Counted from the stretch's first letter, positions 25,610 to 35,259 are shown. The stretch is 64,000 bases of DNA from Anaerobacterium chartisolvens (GCF_003337415.1 NZ_QPJT01000001.1:186001-250000), one strand, 5' to 3'. A program made the numbers and translations. The notes: generated by a model from the sequence alone, not told the origin.

Positions 25610-27970
25610 CTAATCCCTGTTCATTGCCTTGAAAATAACTACTGCCGCATCCGCCCTTGTCACACTTCCCCTTGGTGCTATAACCTGCTCTCCGTTTTTG
25701 GTCTGCGCAGACATTATTCCCTCTCCAAGCATTGCTGCCACACTGTACAGCGCGCTTCTCGACACATCATCCTTATCTGAAAATTCGTCAAGTATGGAAT
25801 CCTCATACCCGTTTAAGGGCTTTCCCGTTGTTTTCAGAGTTCTTGCCACAAATATTGCCATTTCCTCTCTTGCGACATAAGAATCGGGATAAAAATAGTT
25901 ATTTTTACTTACCGTTATAATGCCCATCTTATCCGCAACCATTATTTGCTTATAGTATTTATGGCGGGAGTTGACATCGGCAAAGGAGCCCACAGAAGTA
26001 CCCTCCACTCCGAAGGCCGTCACGAGCATACTGGCCAGCTCTCCCCTTGTTATTTTGTCGGACGGCTTAAAGTATCCGTTATTGGTCTTTAATATGTCTC
26101 TGCTTACAAGATTTTCAATCTCCTTAAATGCCCAGTGGCTGTCGGCCACATCCTTTATGGACACATGCTGCGGAGTCCTTATATTCATTTCACGGGTATA
26201 TTCTGTATTGCTGCTTAAGTCAAAGGCCCTTATTCTATAGTAGTAATAGGTTCCCGGCGTAAGCCCGCTGTCGTAATATACCGTGACATTGGTATCAACC
26301 CTTGCGATTTCCTCATAGTACAGAGAAGACGGGTTCAGCCTTTCAATCTTAAAGCCCGATTCATTATTGGAATTATCCTTCCACGTAAGCTTAACCTGAC
26401 TGGAGGATAACGCCTCTATAGATAAATCGGAGGGCGTTCCCGTTACATTATCACGTATTTCAATTATCTCACTGTAAATATAGGACTTAAAATATATATT
26501 ATCAAACGTTTTAATTCTATAAAAATACTTTTTACCCTTCTGCACACTCTTGTCGGTATGCGTCGTTATATTTGCAGCCAGAGATGCGATCTGAACCCAC
26601 TCGCCGTCAACACCCGTCTTTCTTTCTATAGCAAATCCGCTTTCTCTGCTGGAATTATCAGCCCATACAAGCTTTATCTCGGTGTCTGAGATTCTTGTAT
26701 ACTGCAAGTCGGTGGCAGCCTCAAGCGACATACTCCATGCCGAGGCCTCGTTTGTAAACGAGGAATAGGAATTATTATACAGCATATGAGCTCTGACTCT
26801 ATAAGCATACATGATGTCGGACAAGGTATCGTCGTCTGTGAAGCTGTTAACATTCCTCTCTGTCTGTCCGTACTGCTGCCATTCTCCGTTCTCGCCGGCC
26901 TTCCGCCATATTTCAAAGCCCGTTTCATTGGAGGAATTATCCGTCCAGACAAGCTCCATATCCGCGCCCAAAGCAGACTTAACGGTTAATCCCGTAGGCG
27001 GGCTTATATAGAAGCAGGTAACCTCAACCTCATCAGTATAGTTTGCAGTATCAGGACTTCCGCTGTATGAGGCCTTTGCCCCAATCCTGTAGGTATACTT
27101 CTTATATTGCTCCAGTCCGATGTCGGTATATGTACTTACTCCGGGGCTTACTGTTTTTATGGTAATAAAGCTCCCGTCGGAGGTTTTTCTTTGAATGTCA
27201 AAATAGGTGGTTTTATTGGAGCTATCGTCCCATTTCAGTGTTATGGCATTGGAGGACGAAGCGTACCCGTAAAGCCCACCTGACGCTCCCACCTTTGTAA
27301 CAGCCCATCTCCCCGACTCTCCCGGATATGCTCCCGAATATATATTTGATCCTGCATAGGCCCGTATCCTGTAATAGTACGTTGTATTTGTCATAAGCCC
27401 GCTGTCGCTGTAAGTATTTGTACCTGCGCTCACTGTGGCTATGGCAGCCCAATCGGCGCCTGCCCCCTTTCGCTCAACAACAGTGTCATAGCTGCTGGTT
27501 GCCGGATAAGCCCATTTTAAATCTATCTCGGAGGTTGAAACAGTGGTAACAGTAAGACTGCTGGGCTTTACTGCCGACGTTACCGAAGCTGAGGCTTCAT
27601 TTGTATAAATGGTATAGCTTTTGTCGGAGGAGACATAATATCTGATTCTGTATGTGTATGTATGTCCTTCCCTTACATTGGAATCAGTCCATTGAAGGGT
27701 GCTTCCATAGGAATGGGAATACGCGGTGGCTACCTGTGAAAAGCTTCCTGAATCGGTTTTTTTATCAATGCAGTAGCTGCTTTCAATATTTAAGTTATCC
27801 GTCCATTGCAGCTTTATGCGATAAGGACCCGTATCAACCAAAAGTGTCAGTATGTTCAGATCGGTATCAGCCGAAACGGGTATTGCCGGAAAGCTCGAAA
27901 GGAGCAAAACAAAAGCAAGCATAAGCTTTACAAGCATATTAATCAATGGTTCTCTATTTTTAAGCATCAT
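25610..27970 (-). CDS. Surface protein with six fibronectin-III and three SLH domains
   Basis: About 786 residues: a signal peptide (LMLAFVLLLSSFPAIPVSA), then six fibronectin type III repeats of about 90 residues (recurring LxWxDNS and YYYRIRAF motifs), then three C-terminal SLH repeats (DSHWAFKEIENLVSRDIL; VADKMGIITVSKNNYFYP; AAMLGEGIMSA) for wall anchoring. Note the inverse architecture relative to the other SLH protein, where SLH repeats are N-terminal. Start at 27970 after GGAGGAATATAT; the frame opens at 27991. Likely an adhesin or polysaccharide-binding surface protein. Confidence 0.88.
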   Translation of the reverse strand: MMLKNREPLINMLVKLMLAFVLLLSSFPAIPVSADTDLNILTLLVDTGPYRIKLQWTDNLNIESSYCIDKKTDSGSFSQVATAYSHSYGSTLQWTDSNVREGHTYTYRIRYYVSSDKSYTIYTNEASASVTSAVKPSSLTVTTVSTSEIDLKWAYPATSSYDTVVERKGAGADWAAIATVSAGTNTYSDSGLMTNTTYYYRIRAYAGSNIYSGAYPGESGRWAVTKVGASGGLYGYASSSNAITLKWDDSSNKTTYFDIQRKTSDGSFITIKTVSPGVSTYTDIGLEQYKKYTYRIGAKASYSGSPDTANYTDEVEVTCFYISPPTGLTVKSALGADMELVWTDNSSNETGFEIWRKAGENGEWQQYGQTERNVNSFTDDDTLSDIMYAYRVRAHMLYNNSYSSFTNEASAWSMSLEAATDLQYTRISDTEIKLVWADNSSRESGFAIERKTGVDGEWVQIASLAANITTHTDKSVQKGKKYFYRIKTFDNIYFKSYIYSEIIEIRDNVTGTPSDLSIEALSSSQVKLTWKDNSNNESGFKIERLNPSSLYYEEIARVDTNVTVYYDSGLTPGTYYYYRIRAFDLSSNTEYTREMNIRTPQHVSIKDVADSHWAFKEIENLVSRDILKTNNGYFKPSDKITRGELASMLVTAFGVEGTSVGSFADVNSRHKYYKQIMVADKMGIITVSKNNYFYPDSYVAREEMAIFVARTLKTTGKPLNGYEDSILDEFSDKDDVSRSALYSVAAMLGEGIMSAQTKNGEQVIAPRGSVTRADAAVVIFKAMNRD

Positions 27971-28293
27971 ATATATTCCTCCAAAAATCACACTCTATTA
28001 TTATTTCGGCAAAAAGGAGGGAAAGCTGAATGTCCTTTATAAAATAATGCACATAGGTATGTTATCCGATTAATACATTATGAATATATTTTCTTTAGTT
28101 CAATATCTCTTACCATTATATACAGTTATATCTCTTTGTTCCTTAAAACAGGCTTCGTATGGGAGAATTTCAACGTTCACGCCGTTGGATAAATGTGTAT
28201 TATGCATATATATTTTTACATATTGACGCATCATATGAATTATGTTACCGTATATTATAAGACAGTTGCAAATTTTATTATTTATAATAGGAT

Positions 28294-28480
28294 GCGATAA
28301 AGATTTTACAATCATAGAGTATACAAATGCCTGCAGAAATTTTTAATAGCAACGAAAAAGTGCCTTGCGGGGAAAAGTCTCTTGGGTTTGCCACTCGGCA
28401 TTTTTCTTAGAGGTATTCCTTATGGGTCAAATAAAAATTTCTTCCGGCAAGTTATATCCTCTATGTAAAATCTTTATCGC
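28294..28480 (-). repeat. Dispersed palindromic element, copy E (full length, 187 bp)
   Basis: Terminal repeats GCGATAAAGATTTTACA at both ends. The minus-strand 12-codon mini-ORF is broken here (its ATG has become CCG), while the plus-strand frame has an ATG and 27 codons (MPAEIFNSNEKVPCGE...). It ends 38 bp before the lacI-type start codon, so it must contain or abut that gene's promoter. The rest of the gap 27971-28518 is AT-rich without recognisable features. Confidence 0.85.
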
Positions 28481-28518
28481 CACATATATAGTATGTATAT
28501 TGTGGATAGGGAGTTTTT

Positions 28519-29496
28519 ATGAGTACATTGAAGGACGTAGCTGAAAAGTGCGGAATAACTGTTACTACAGTGTCAAGAATGCTGAATGGCCGTGGATATG
28601 TAAGCGAAAAAACGAAAAAAAAGATCAGACAGGCTATGAAGGAGCTGAATTACAGGCCTAATGAGTTCGCCCGGGCCTTTTCCCTGAAAAAGAGCAGCTT
28701 CATCGGCTTGATTGTTCCTTCAGCCAGCAACTTATATTTCTGCAAGGTGATTGACTTAATTGAACACTATGTATCACATCATGGCTACAAGCTGCTTCTT
28801 TGCACCTCCAACCTGGAGGTTAAAAAGGAAATAGAATATTTTGATATGCTGAGTGCCAATAAGGTAGCCGGCGTAATCATAGCAAGCCATACCCAGGATA
28901 TTGATAAAAATATATCCATCGATGCTCCCATAATTTCAATTGATCGTGTTATATCTCAGTTGATTCCTTCCATTTGCTCGGATAATTACCAGGGCGGTGT
29001 TCTGGCAGCCGAACACCTTATTGCCAAAGGCTGCAAAAAGCTTGCGCACATAAGTGGGAGTACCTTCCTTAACATGGATGCAAACAAGCGTTATTACGGC
29101 TTCAAGGAGGTTTGCGAAAAAAGAGGGATTCCGCACGTTGTTACGGATGCTGGTGAAGAGCAGTTTCTATCCATGCGCTACGAGAGTGTAATTAATGCTC
29201 TTCTCAATGAACACACCGGTATTGATGGCATTTTTACATCGAATGATATTATTGCCGCGCAGGTGATAACGATATGCAGCAAACGCGGTATTAAAATACC
29301 TGAGCAAATGAAGATTGTCGGATATGATGACATTGATTTATGCACGATATACAATCCTTCCATTACGACAATACGCCAGTCTTTAAATGATATATGTGAA
29401 TATGCCGTTGAAAGTATAATACACAAGGCGGAAAACAAGGCCATACCGTCAAGAGTAACATTTCCTGTTACTCTTATAGAGAGGGAAACCACTTAA
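28519..29496 (+). CDS. LacI-family transcription regulator
   Basis: 325 residues: an N-terminal LacI HTH (TLKDVAEKCGITVTTVSRMLNG), hinge (KSSFIGLIVP) and a periplasmic-binding-like sugar domain (DGIFTSNDIIAAQVI, KIVGYDDIDL). The neighbouring convergent gene is a fructokinase-like sugar kinase whose promoter carries a LacI-type operator, so that is the best candidate target. The effector is unknown. GGGAG ribosome binding site. Confidence 0.9.
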   Translation: MSTLKDVAEKCGITVTTVSRMLNGRGYVSEKTKKKIRQAMKELNYRPNEFARAFSLKKSSFIGLIVPSASNLYFCKVIDLIEHYVSHHGYKLLLCTSNLEVKKEIEYFDMLSANKVAGVIIASHTQDIDKNISIDAPIISIDRVISQLIPSICSDNYQGGVLAAEHLIAKGCKKLAHISGSTFLNMDANKRYYGFKEVCEKRGIPHVVTDAGEEQFLSMRYESVINALLNEHTGIDGIFTSNDIIAAQVITICSKRGIKIPEQMKIVGYDDIDLCTIYNPSITTIRQSLNDICEYAVESIIHKAENKAIPSRVTFPVTLIERETT

Positions 29497-29504
29497 GCCG
29501 TAAA

Positions 29505-29545
29505 AAAACATCTCTTGTCCCTTGAAAAAGAATAAGAGATGTTTT
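29505..29545. terminator. Bidirectional terminator between convergent genes
   Basis: AAAACATCTCTT (29505-29516) and AAGAGATGTTTT (29534-29545) form a perfect 12-bp stem with A/T runs on both sides. Confidence 0.85.
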
Positions 29546-29581
29546 AAATTCAAGGGTGCTTCTTTTTTGCTTTCCATAATC

Positions 29582-30553
29582 CTAATAAAGCAGCAACGGA
29601 ACCTTACTCATGCACTCTTGCACCGCTTGCATCTCAGGCATTGAGGGTATGGCTCCAAAGCCGGCCGCACACACAGCTCCGACCGCATTTGAAAAGAGCA
29701 TCATATCTCTCATTTCTTCAATACTTATATGCTCCGGCTTTCTCCCCGAATTGCTGATACGGTAAAGCAGACCTCCAAGAAAAGCATCTCCCGCTCCCGT
29801 TGTATCTACGATTTTTGTGTCATAGGTATTAACATAACCATTGCCGCCTTCATAACTGAAAAAGCAGCCTTTTGGTCCCAAGGTTACGATAACTGTTTTT
29901 ACTCCCTTTTTTGCAATAACGGCACAACCTCTGAGCATGTCGGACTCACCTGAAAGAAAACTCAATTCATCCTCAGACACTTTTAAAATATCCGCATACC
30001 TAAGACCCAGCAGCATATTTTCTCTGGCTTCCCCGCTGCTTTTCCAGAGCGCAGGTCTCCAGTTGGGATCGAAGGAAATGAGCCTGCCTCTTTCTTTAGC
30101 ATAATCAAGAGCTTTAATCGTAGCACTTCTCGACGGTTCATCAGTCATGGACAGAGAACCGAAATGGAATATTTTCGCTCTGTCTATTGCTTCAAGGTTC
30201 ACTTCCTCCGGTAGAAGCGTTATATCCGCTCCGGGCTTTCTATAAAAGCTGAAGCTTCTGTCCCCTGCCTCGCTCAGATGTACAAATGCCAGCGTAGTAT
30301 TAACGTCCTTGCTGAAAACAAGCCCGTCGGAAGCGATCCTGTTTTCTTCCAGAACACTTTTGAGATAATCGCCGAACCGATCCTTTCCAACCTTTCCTAT
30401 AAACGCGGCAGTTCCTCCAAGTCTTGTAACAGCAGCCAGCACATTTGCCGGCGCTCCTCCGGGATTCCTTTCAAAAATCTCCCTGCCAGCAGAAGAATGT
30501 CCTGCAGGTGTGAAGTCTATCAGCAGCTCTCCAAGTGCACATACGTCATGCAT
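29582..30553 (-). CDS. PfkB-family sugar kinase (fructokinase-like)
   Basis: 323 residues of the ribokinase/PfkB family: N-terminal GELLIDFTPAG, the first PfkB signature GGAPANVLAAVTRLGGTAAFIGKVG and the second, DTTGAGDAFLGGLL, with the catalytic Asp. The LIDF and SFYRKPGAD segments are typical of fructokinases of the sucrose type. It phosphorylates a sugar in the cytosol. No transporter or hydrolase gene is adjacent, so the pathway must be completed elsewhere. Its promoter carries a LacI-type operator. Confidence 0.85.
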   Translation of the reverse strand: MHDVCALGELLIDFTPAGHSSAGREIFERNPGGAPANVLAAVTRLGGTAAFIGKVGKDRFGDYLKSVLEENRIASDGLVFSKDVNTTLAFVHLSEAGDRSFSFYRKPGADITLLPEEVNLEAIDRAKIFHFGSLSMTDEPSRSATIKALDYAKERGRLISFDPNWRPALWKSSGEARENMLLGLRYADILKVSEDELSFLSGESDMLRGCAVIAKKGVKTVIVTLGPKGCFFSYEGGNGYVNTYDTKIVDTTGAGDAFLGGLLYRISNSGRKPEHISIEEMRDMMLFSNAVGAVCAAGFGAIPSMPEMQAVQECMSKVPLLLY

Positions 30554-30706
30554 AGCATAACCTCCATAAAGTTTAAGTAAAATAAAAGCAATTATATGCC
30601 ATTAGGTTTTCGTCCTCTTTGTATAAATATAAAAAATCAGTAAGCCTATAAATAGTATCCTTTTTCTAATATTTTTGTATTGCTTCAGGAGTTAATTTTA
30701 TTACTA

Positions 30707-30745
30707 ATCTTAGCATTGTTTTTATTTCATGTCAACCGATTGACA
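30707..30745 (-). promoter_or_regulatory. Promoter with LacI-type operator for the fructokinase gene
   Basis: TTGACA (30735-30730) and TAAGAT (30712-30707) are spaced 17 bp. The -35 is one arm of a perfect palindrome, TGTCAACCGATTGACA (30730-30745), with the central CG typical of LacI-family operators. Repressor binding would cover the -35. Confidence 0.75.
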
Positions 30746-30767
30746 TTGTGAAGAAATATCCCTACAG

Positions 30768-30977
30768 CTAAATTTGAAAAGGTAATCCTGTTATATAGCC
30801 CCATTGCTTGAAAAAGAGAAAGGTTGAGTCATTATATAATATTTGCTCAACCTTCCTCGTCTCCCTTGGGTCCTCCGCTTGATCCGGTATATCGGGCCTG
30901 TCAATCGGCATAAGAGCGTTAAAAGCAGTAATTCTCTTCAATGCCCTTGAATGAAAATTTACCTGCAATAAAGCCAT
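30768..30977 (-). pseudogene. Truncated esterase gene (N-terminus only)
   Basis: A strong GAGGAGG ribosome binding site and an N-terminus (MALLQVNFHSRALKRITAFN) like that of tributyrin-esterase/acetylesterase alpha/beta hydrolases. After about 40 residues the frame runs directly into a transcription terminator (30811-30854) and stops; the nucleophile elbow and all catalytic residues are missing. It is best read as an internal deletion. Confidence 0.6.
30811..30854 (-). terminator. Intrinsic terminator inside the esterase remnant
   Basis: On the minus strand AAGGTTGAG and CTCAACCTT form a perfect 9-bp stem, followed by TCTCTTTTTC. Confidence 0.75.
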
Positions 30978-31072
30978 AAGTATTCCTCCTCAGTATAAAA
31001 TAAGTTTTTAATAAAATGAGATATGATCAATTTTACCGCAAATATCGCAAGAAATTTTCCATTTCTTAAATG

Positions 31073-32983
31073 TCACGCAAGCTCTGTTGCTCCCGTATAC
31101 AGCTCGTAATAACGCCCGCAGATGTCAAGAAGCTCGGAGTGACTGCCTCTTTCAATAATTTCTCCATGCTCAAGCACCATTATGGCATTAGCATTGCGTA
31201 TCGTAGACAGCCTGTGTGCAATAACCAGCGTTGTCCGGCCTTGCATGAGCTTATCCATGCCGGCCTCGATAAGCTTCTCAGTATGGGTATCCACAGAGCT
31301 GGTTGCCTCGTCAAGAATCAGGACCGGAGGGTCCGCTACGGCAGCACGGGCAATGGAAAGAAGCTGGCGCTGACCTTGAGAAAGGCTGGTACCGTCATGC
31401 GACAATACTGTATCATATCCATTCGGAAGCTTCATGATAAAGCTATGCGCGTTTGCAAGCTTTGCTGCACGGATTATCTCTTCATCAGTAGCATCAAGCT
31501 TTCCATACCGGATATTATCCTTCACCGTACCATTAAAAAGGTGAACATCCTGCAAAACTACTCCGAGTGTGCGCCTCAGGTCCGATTTGTTTATATGGGT
31601 TATGTCTATGCCGTCAAAGACAATTCGCCCTGAATCGATACTGTAAAACCGGTTGACGAGATTGGTTATCGTTGTCTTACCTGCCCCGGTAGAACCGACA
31701 AAAGCAACCTTCTGACCGGGTTTGGCATAAAATGAAACTGATTTGAGAACATTCTTTTCCGGAAGGTAGCTGAAAGTTACATCATTAAAGCGAATATCCC
31801 CTGCCAGAGGCACATATGACTTTATACCCCCGTCTGTTTCAATCTCCCAGGCCAATTGATGCAGAGCAGACGACTCATCATTCCTGCCCGCAACCATATT
31901 CACTCCTTCCTTTTTTTGTATAAGCCTGATAGTTCCGTTATCCGCCTCAACAGGACTGTCAATGACCTCAAAAATTCTTTCTGCTCCTGCAAGTGCCGCA
32001 AGCAGTGTATTAAACTGGTTGGCAATCATTGTGATTGGCATGGAAAAGGATCGCGTATATTGGAGAAATGCTGCGATTGTTCCGATATCCATCCGCCCGT
32101 TAATCGCCAGTATGGCTCCCACCATAACAGTAACGGAATAATGCGCATAGGAAAGGTTCCCCATGATAGGCATCAGTATCCCCGCAAATGTCTGGGCTTC
32201 CGTAGCGGACTGGCGGAGAGACTCATTTTTCTTCCTGAAAGCCTCCCTGGCATGCTGCTCATGCTGGAAAACCTTGATAACCTTCTGTCCCTCGATTAAT
32301 TCTTCTATAATACCATTAAGCTCTCCAAGCGATTTTTGCTGGGAACGGAAATATAGTGAGCTCTTTTTGCCTACAGTCTTGGTAATCCAGAGCATCACCA
32401 CAAGAAAGAGCAGGACAAACAAAGTGAGAAACGGACTGAGAAGCAGCATCATTACAAATACACCTGCAACAGTAACGGAAGAGGTAATTAGCTGGGAAAG
32501 CCCCTGCTCTAATGCCATGTTGATATTGTCAACATCGTTTGTAAAGCGGCTCATAATTTCGCCGTGGCTTCGGCTGTCAAAGTAGTTTACCGGCAGATCC
32601 ATCATATGCTCAAAGAGCTCTTTCCTTATGCAATTTGAGGTGCCTGCCGCGATTTTTACTATCATTAGATTGCTCACGTATGCCAATATGACTGATGCAA
32701 GATAAATTCCCGCCATGGTGAGCAGAGAAGTCGCAAGGCTCGATAACTGGGCGCCCTCCTTTATCCCGTTAATCAGCGGCTTCAAATACCATGTGGCAAG
32801 CACTCCTGCGAGAGAGCTTAGGATTATCAGCGTAACGGCTATGAATAGCTTCAACGGATTACTTCCGATATAGCGTATCAGCCTTGTAAAGGTCCTGCTC
32901 GCGTTCTTGGGCTTTTCAAATGACCTGAAGCCCGGCCCGGGCATTGATATTTTTTGTGATTGTGGTGCATGTGAATTACTCAT
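31073..32983 (-). CDS. Heterodimeric ABC exporter subunit (canonical ATP site)
   Basis: 636 residues: six transmembrane helices (ABC type I exporter fold) and a C-terminal ATPase with Walker A GSTGAGKT, signature LSQGQ, Walker B LILDEATSSVD and an H-loop AHRLS. It pairs with the preceding gene (4-bp ATGA overlap), whose Walker B is degenerate. Such LmrCD/BmrCD-like heterodimers export drugs or lipids. A long insert between the transmembrane and ATPase domains (KKEGVNMVAGRNDESS) is variable in the family. Confidence 0.9.
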   Translation of the reverse strand: MSNSHAPQSQKISMPGPGFRSFEKPKNASRTFTRLIRYIGSNPLKLFIAVTLIILSSLAGVLATWYLKPLINGIKEGAQLSSLATSLLTMAGIYLASVILAYVSNLMIVKIAAGTSNCIRKELFEHMMDLPVNYFDSRSHGEIMSRFTNDVDNINMALEQGLSQLITSSVTVAGVFVMMLLLSPFLTLFVLLFLVVMLWITKTVGKKSSLYFRSQQKSLGELNGIIEELIEGQKVIKVFQHEQHAREAFRKKNESLRQSATEAQTFAGILMPIMGNLSYAHYSVTVMVGAILAINGRMDIGTIAAFLQYTRSFSMPITMIANQFNTLLAALAGAERIFEVIDSPVEADNGTIRLIQKKEGVNMVAGRNDESSALHQLAWEIETDGGIKSYVPLAGDIRFNDVTFSYLPEKNVLKSVSFYAKPGQKVAFVGSTGAGKTTITNLVNRFYSIDSGRIVFDGIDITHINKSDLRRTLGVVLQDVHLFNGTVKDNIRYGKLDATDEEIIRAAKLANAHSFIMKLPNGYDTVLSHDGTSLSQGQRQLLSIARAAVADPPVLILDEATSSVDTHTEKLIEAGMDKLMQGRTTLVIAHRLSTIRNANAIMVLEHGEIIERGSHSELLDICGRYYELYTGATELA

Positions 32984-34710
32984 GCCGTCAGACTCCCTTC
33001 CAGTTGCGTGGTATAAATCTCTCTGTAAATGCTGTTGCTTTCAAGCATTTGCTCATGGGTGCCAATCCCGTCCATAAAGCCGTTATCCATTACGATAATC
33101 CGGTCGGCATGCTCAATTGATGAGATGCGCTGGGCAATTATAATTGTCGTAGTACCCTTTAGTCCTGTCTTGAAGGCATGACGGATTTTTGCATCGGTAG
33201 CCATGTCAACAGCACTTGTGGAGTCATCCAGGATAAGGACCTTCGGGCGCTTCAAAAGCGCCCGCGCTATGCACAATCGCTGTTTCTGCCCTCCTGAAAG
33301 ATTGACACCTCCCTGTCCGAGCACTGTATCCAATCCTTCCGGCAGCTGCGATATAAATTCCCATGCCTGCACTGCCTCGCAAGCCTCCCGGATTTCTTCC
33401 TCCGTTGCGTTTTCATCACCCCATAAAAGGTTTTCACGGATTGTGCCCGTAAACAATGTGTTTTTCTGAAGGACCATACTTACCGCATTCCTCAACGCCT
33501 CAAGGTCATAGTCCTTCACATCCCTGCCTCCTAGCAGGACCTCCCCCTCCGTAGCATCATATAGGCGTGGAAGCAGCTGCACAAGCGTACTTTTGCCGGA
33601 TCCTGTAGAGCCTATAATGCCTATGATTTCTCCTGACCCGATACGGAAGTTGATTTGATTCAAGTCGTCCACCATGGAATTTCCCGGATACCTGAAGCTG
33701 ACATTCCTATACTCTATCGAGCCGTCTGCTGCTTCCGTAATGCCGTTTTTCTTTCCGACAATATCGATATCGGTATCAAAAACCTCCAGTATTCTATCGG
33801 CCGAAGCTTTTGCACGAGTAAACATCAGGAAAAGCATGGAAAGCATGTTCAATGACATCAGAATTTGTGTTACGTATGTGATAAAGCTGATTAGCTGCCC
33901 CGTAAGCAGCCTCCCCCCAATCACCATATTGCCGCCGAACCATAGAATGGATACGATGCAGGCATACATGATCAGCTGCATTATCGGCCCATTCAATACG
34001 ACCAGGCTGACAGCGTGAACCGCACTTTTCATCAGAGAATCGTTAGACTCTTTAAAACGTCCCTTTTCGTGATCGGCCCGGACAAAGGATTTTATTACCC
34101 GTATTCCTATCAGGGTTTCCTGTACCGACGTATTCATCCGGTCAATTTTACTCTGCAGCACACGAAATCTTGGGTGGGCGCTGGTCAGAATGAAATATAA
34201 CGAAAATGCAAGCAAGGGTATGGCAACCAAGAAAATCATGGATAAACGTCTGTTTATACTCAGCACCATAATGAGAGCCAGAATCATCATGAAGGGAGCC
34301 CTTACCAGCATTCTGAGTCCCATCATAACGGACTGCTGCAAATTGTTAACGTCATTCGTAAGACGTGTAATCAATGACGGTACGCTGAACCGATCAAGAT
34401 TTGCAAAAGAGAAATCCTGTATCTTATCAAAAAGCCCTTGTCTTACCTGATATCCAAAGCCCTGAGATGCGATAGCCGCAAGGCGGTTGCTGAAAGCACC
34501 GCAGCCTAAGGCTATTAACGCCAGCACGATCATGATCGTCCCGTGCCTGTATATATACTCCATATTGGAGGTCTTGATTCCTATATCAACAATGGAAGCC
34601 ATCATTAACGGCATCAAAATATCGATGACAACCTCCGCAAAAACGAGCAGCGGACCAATTATCGCCGCCAGACGGTATGGTTTTATATATGGTATGAATT
34701 TTTTCAGCAT
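32980..34710 (-). CDS. Heterodimeric ABC exporter subunit (degenerate ATP site)
   Basis: 576 residues: six transmembrane helices and an ATPase with Walker A GSTGSGKS, signature LSGGQKQR, and Walker B LILDDSTSAVD, in which Asp replaces the catalytic Glu. The H-loop reads AQRIS, with Gln in place of His. Both changes mark the non-catalytic site of asymmetric exporters. Cotranscribed with marR upstream and the partner subunit downstream. Confidence 0.9.
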   Translation of the reverse strand: MLKKFIPYIKPYRLAAIIGPLLVFAEVVIDILMPLMMASIVDIGIKTSNMEYIYRHGTIMIVLALIALGCGAFSNRLAAIASQGFGYQVRQGLFDKIQDFSFANLDRFSVPSLITRLTNDVNNLQQSVMMGLRMLVRAPFMMILALIMVLSINRRLSMIFLVAIPLLAFSLYFILTSAHPRFRVLQSKIDRMNTSVQETLIGIRVIKSFVRADHEKGRFKESNDSLMKSAVHAVSLVVLNGPIMQLIMYACIVSILWFGGNMVIGGRLLTGQLISFITYVTQILMSLNMLSMLFLMFTRAKASADRILEVFDTDIDIVGKKNGITEAADGSIEYRNVSFRYPGNSMVDDLNQINFRIGSGEIIGIIGSTGSGKSTLVQLLPRLYDATEGEVLLGGRDVKDYDLEALRNAVSMVLQKNTLFTGTIRENLLWGDENATEEEIREACEAVQAWEFISQLPEGLDTVLGQGGVNLSGGQKQRLCIARALLKRPKVLILDDSTSAVDMATDAKIRHAFKTGLKGTTTIIIAQRISSIEHADRIIVMDNGFMDGIGTHEQMLESNSIYREIYTTQLEGSLTA

Positions 34711-34728
34711 TTATGCTCCTCCTGAAGT

Positions 34729-35211
34729 TTAGTCCTGTTGTGTAGACGGCGGCTCATTGCCAGTTGAAGTTGTTTTGTAAGCGATCAGATTCTCATATAT
34801 CCTGTCAAGATATCCGGCAAGCTTTTCCAGTTCCTCATCCGAAAACCCCTGAACCATTTTGTTGTCCATTTTCAACAAAGACGAATAGCTGTCATTGAGA
34901 ATTCCTGTTCCATGCTCCGTAAGGGTGATATAATTTCGTCTCAAGTCGGTTTTGCTCATCTTTTTCTCAATCAGGCCGGCTCGTTCCATACGCTTGATAG
35001 AAACTGCAAGCGAAGCAGGCGTAACATTGAGCTTATCGGCTATTTCCTTTTGAGTAGCACCGTGAAGCTCCTTTATGGTATGCAGAATGCGCGGCTGGCC
35101 GAAATAGAGCCCATAGCATGAAAGAATATTCTGCAGGTGGTTCATATGCAGGTGGTGAACATCTCTTATTTTCCATGAAATTTGTGTAGATTTGGCACGA
35201 GTGGCTTTCAA
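34729..35211 (-). CDS. MarR-family regulator of the ABC exporter
   Basis: 160 residues with a MarR winged helix (TQKEIADKLNVTPASLAVSIKRMERAGLIEK, then DLRRNYITLTEHG). It is the first gene of the operon with the two exporter subunits, the usual arrangement for autoregulated drug efflux. TTG start after GGAAGGGA. A palindrome at the transcription start is the likely binding site. Confidence 0.9.
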   Translation of the reverse strand: MKATRAKSTQISWKIRDVHHLHMNHLQNILSCYGLYFGQPRILHTIKELHGATQKEIADKLNVTPASLAVSIKRMERAGLIEKKMSKTDLRRNYITLTEHGTGILNDSYSSLLKMDNKMVQGFSDEELEKLAGYLDRIYENLIAYKTTSTGNEPPSTQQD

Positions 35212-35259
35212 GGGTTTCCCTTCCTTCTAAGAACAAAATTATAATTAAACGTATAATAG

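Noticed and set aside
28100-28315. 71-codon minus-strand ORF overlapping the edge of repeat copy E
   Set aside because: No ribosome binding site, low complexity, and start within the repeat; treated as chance.
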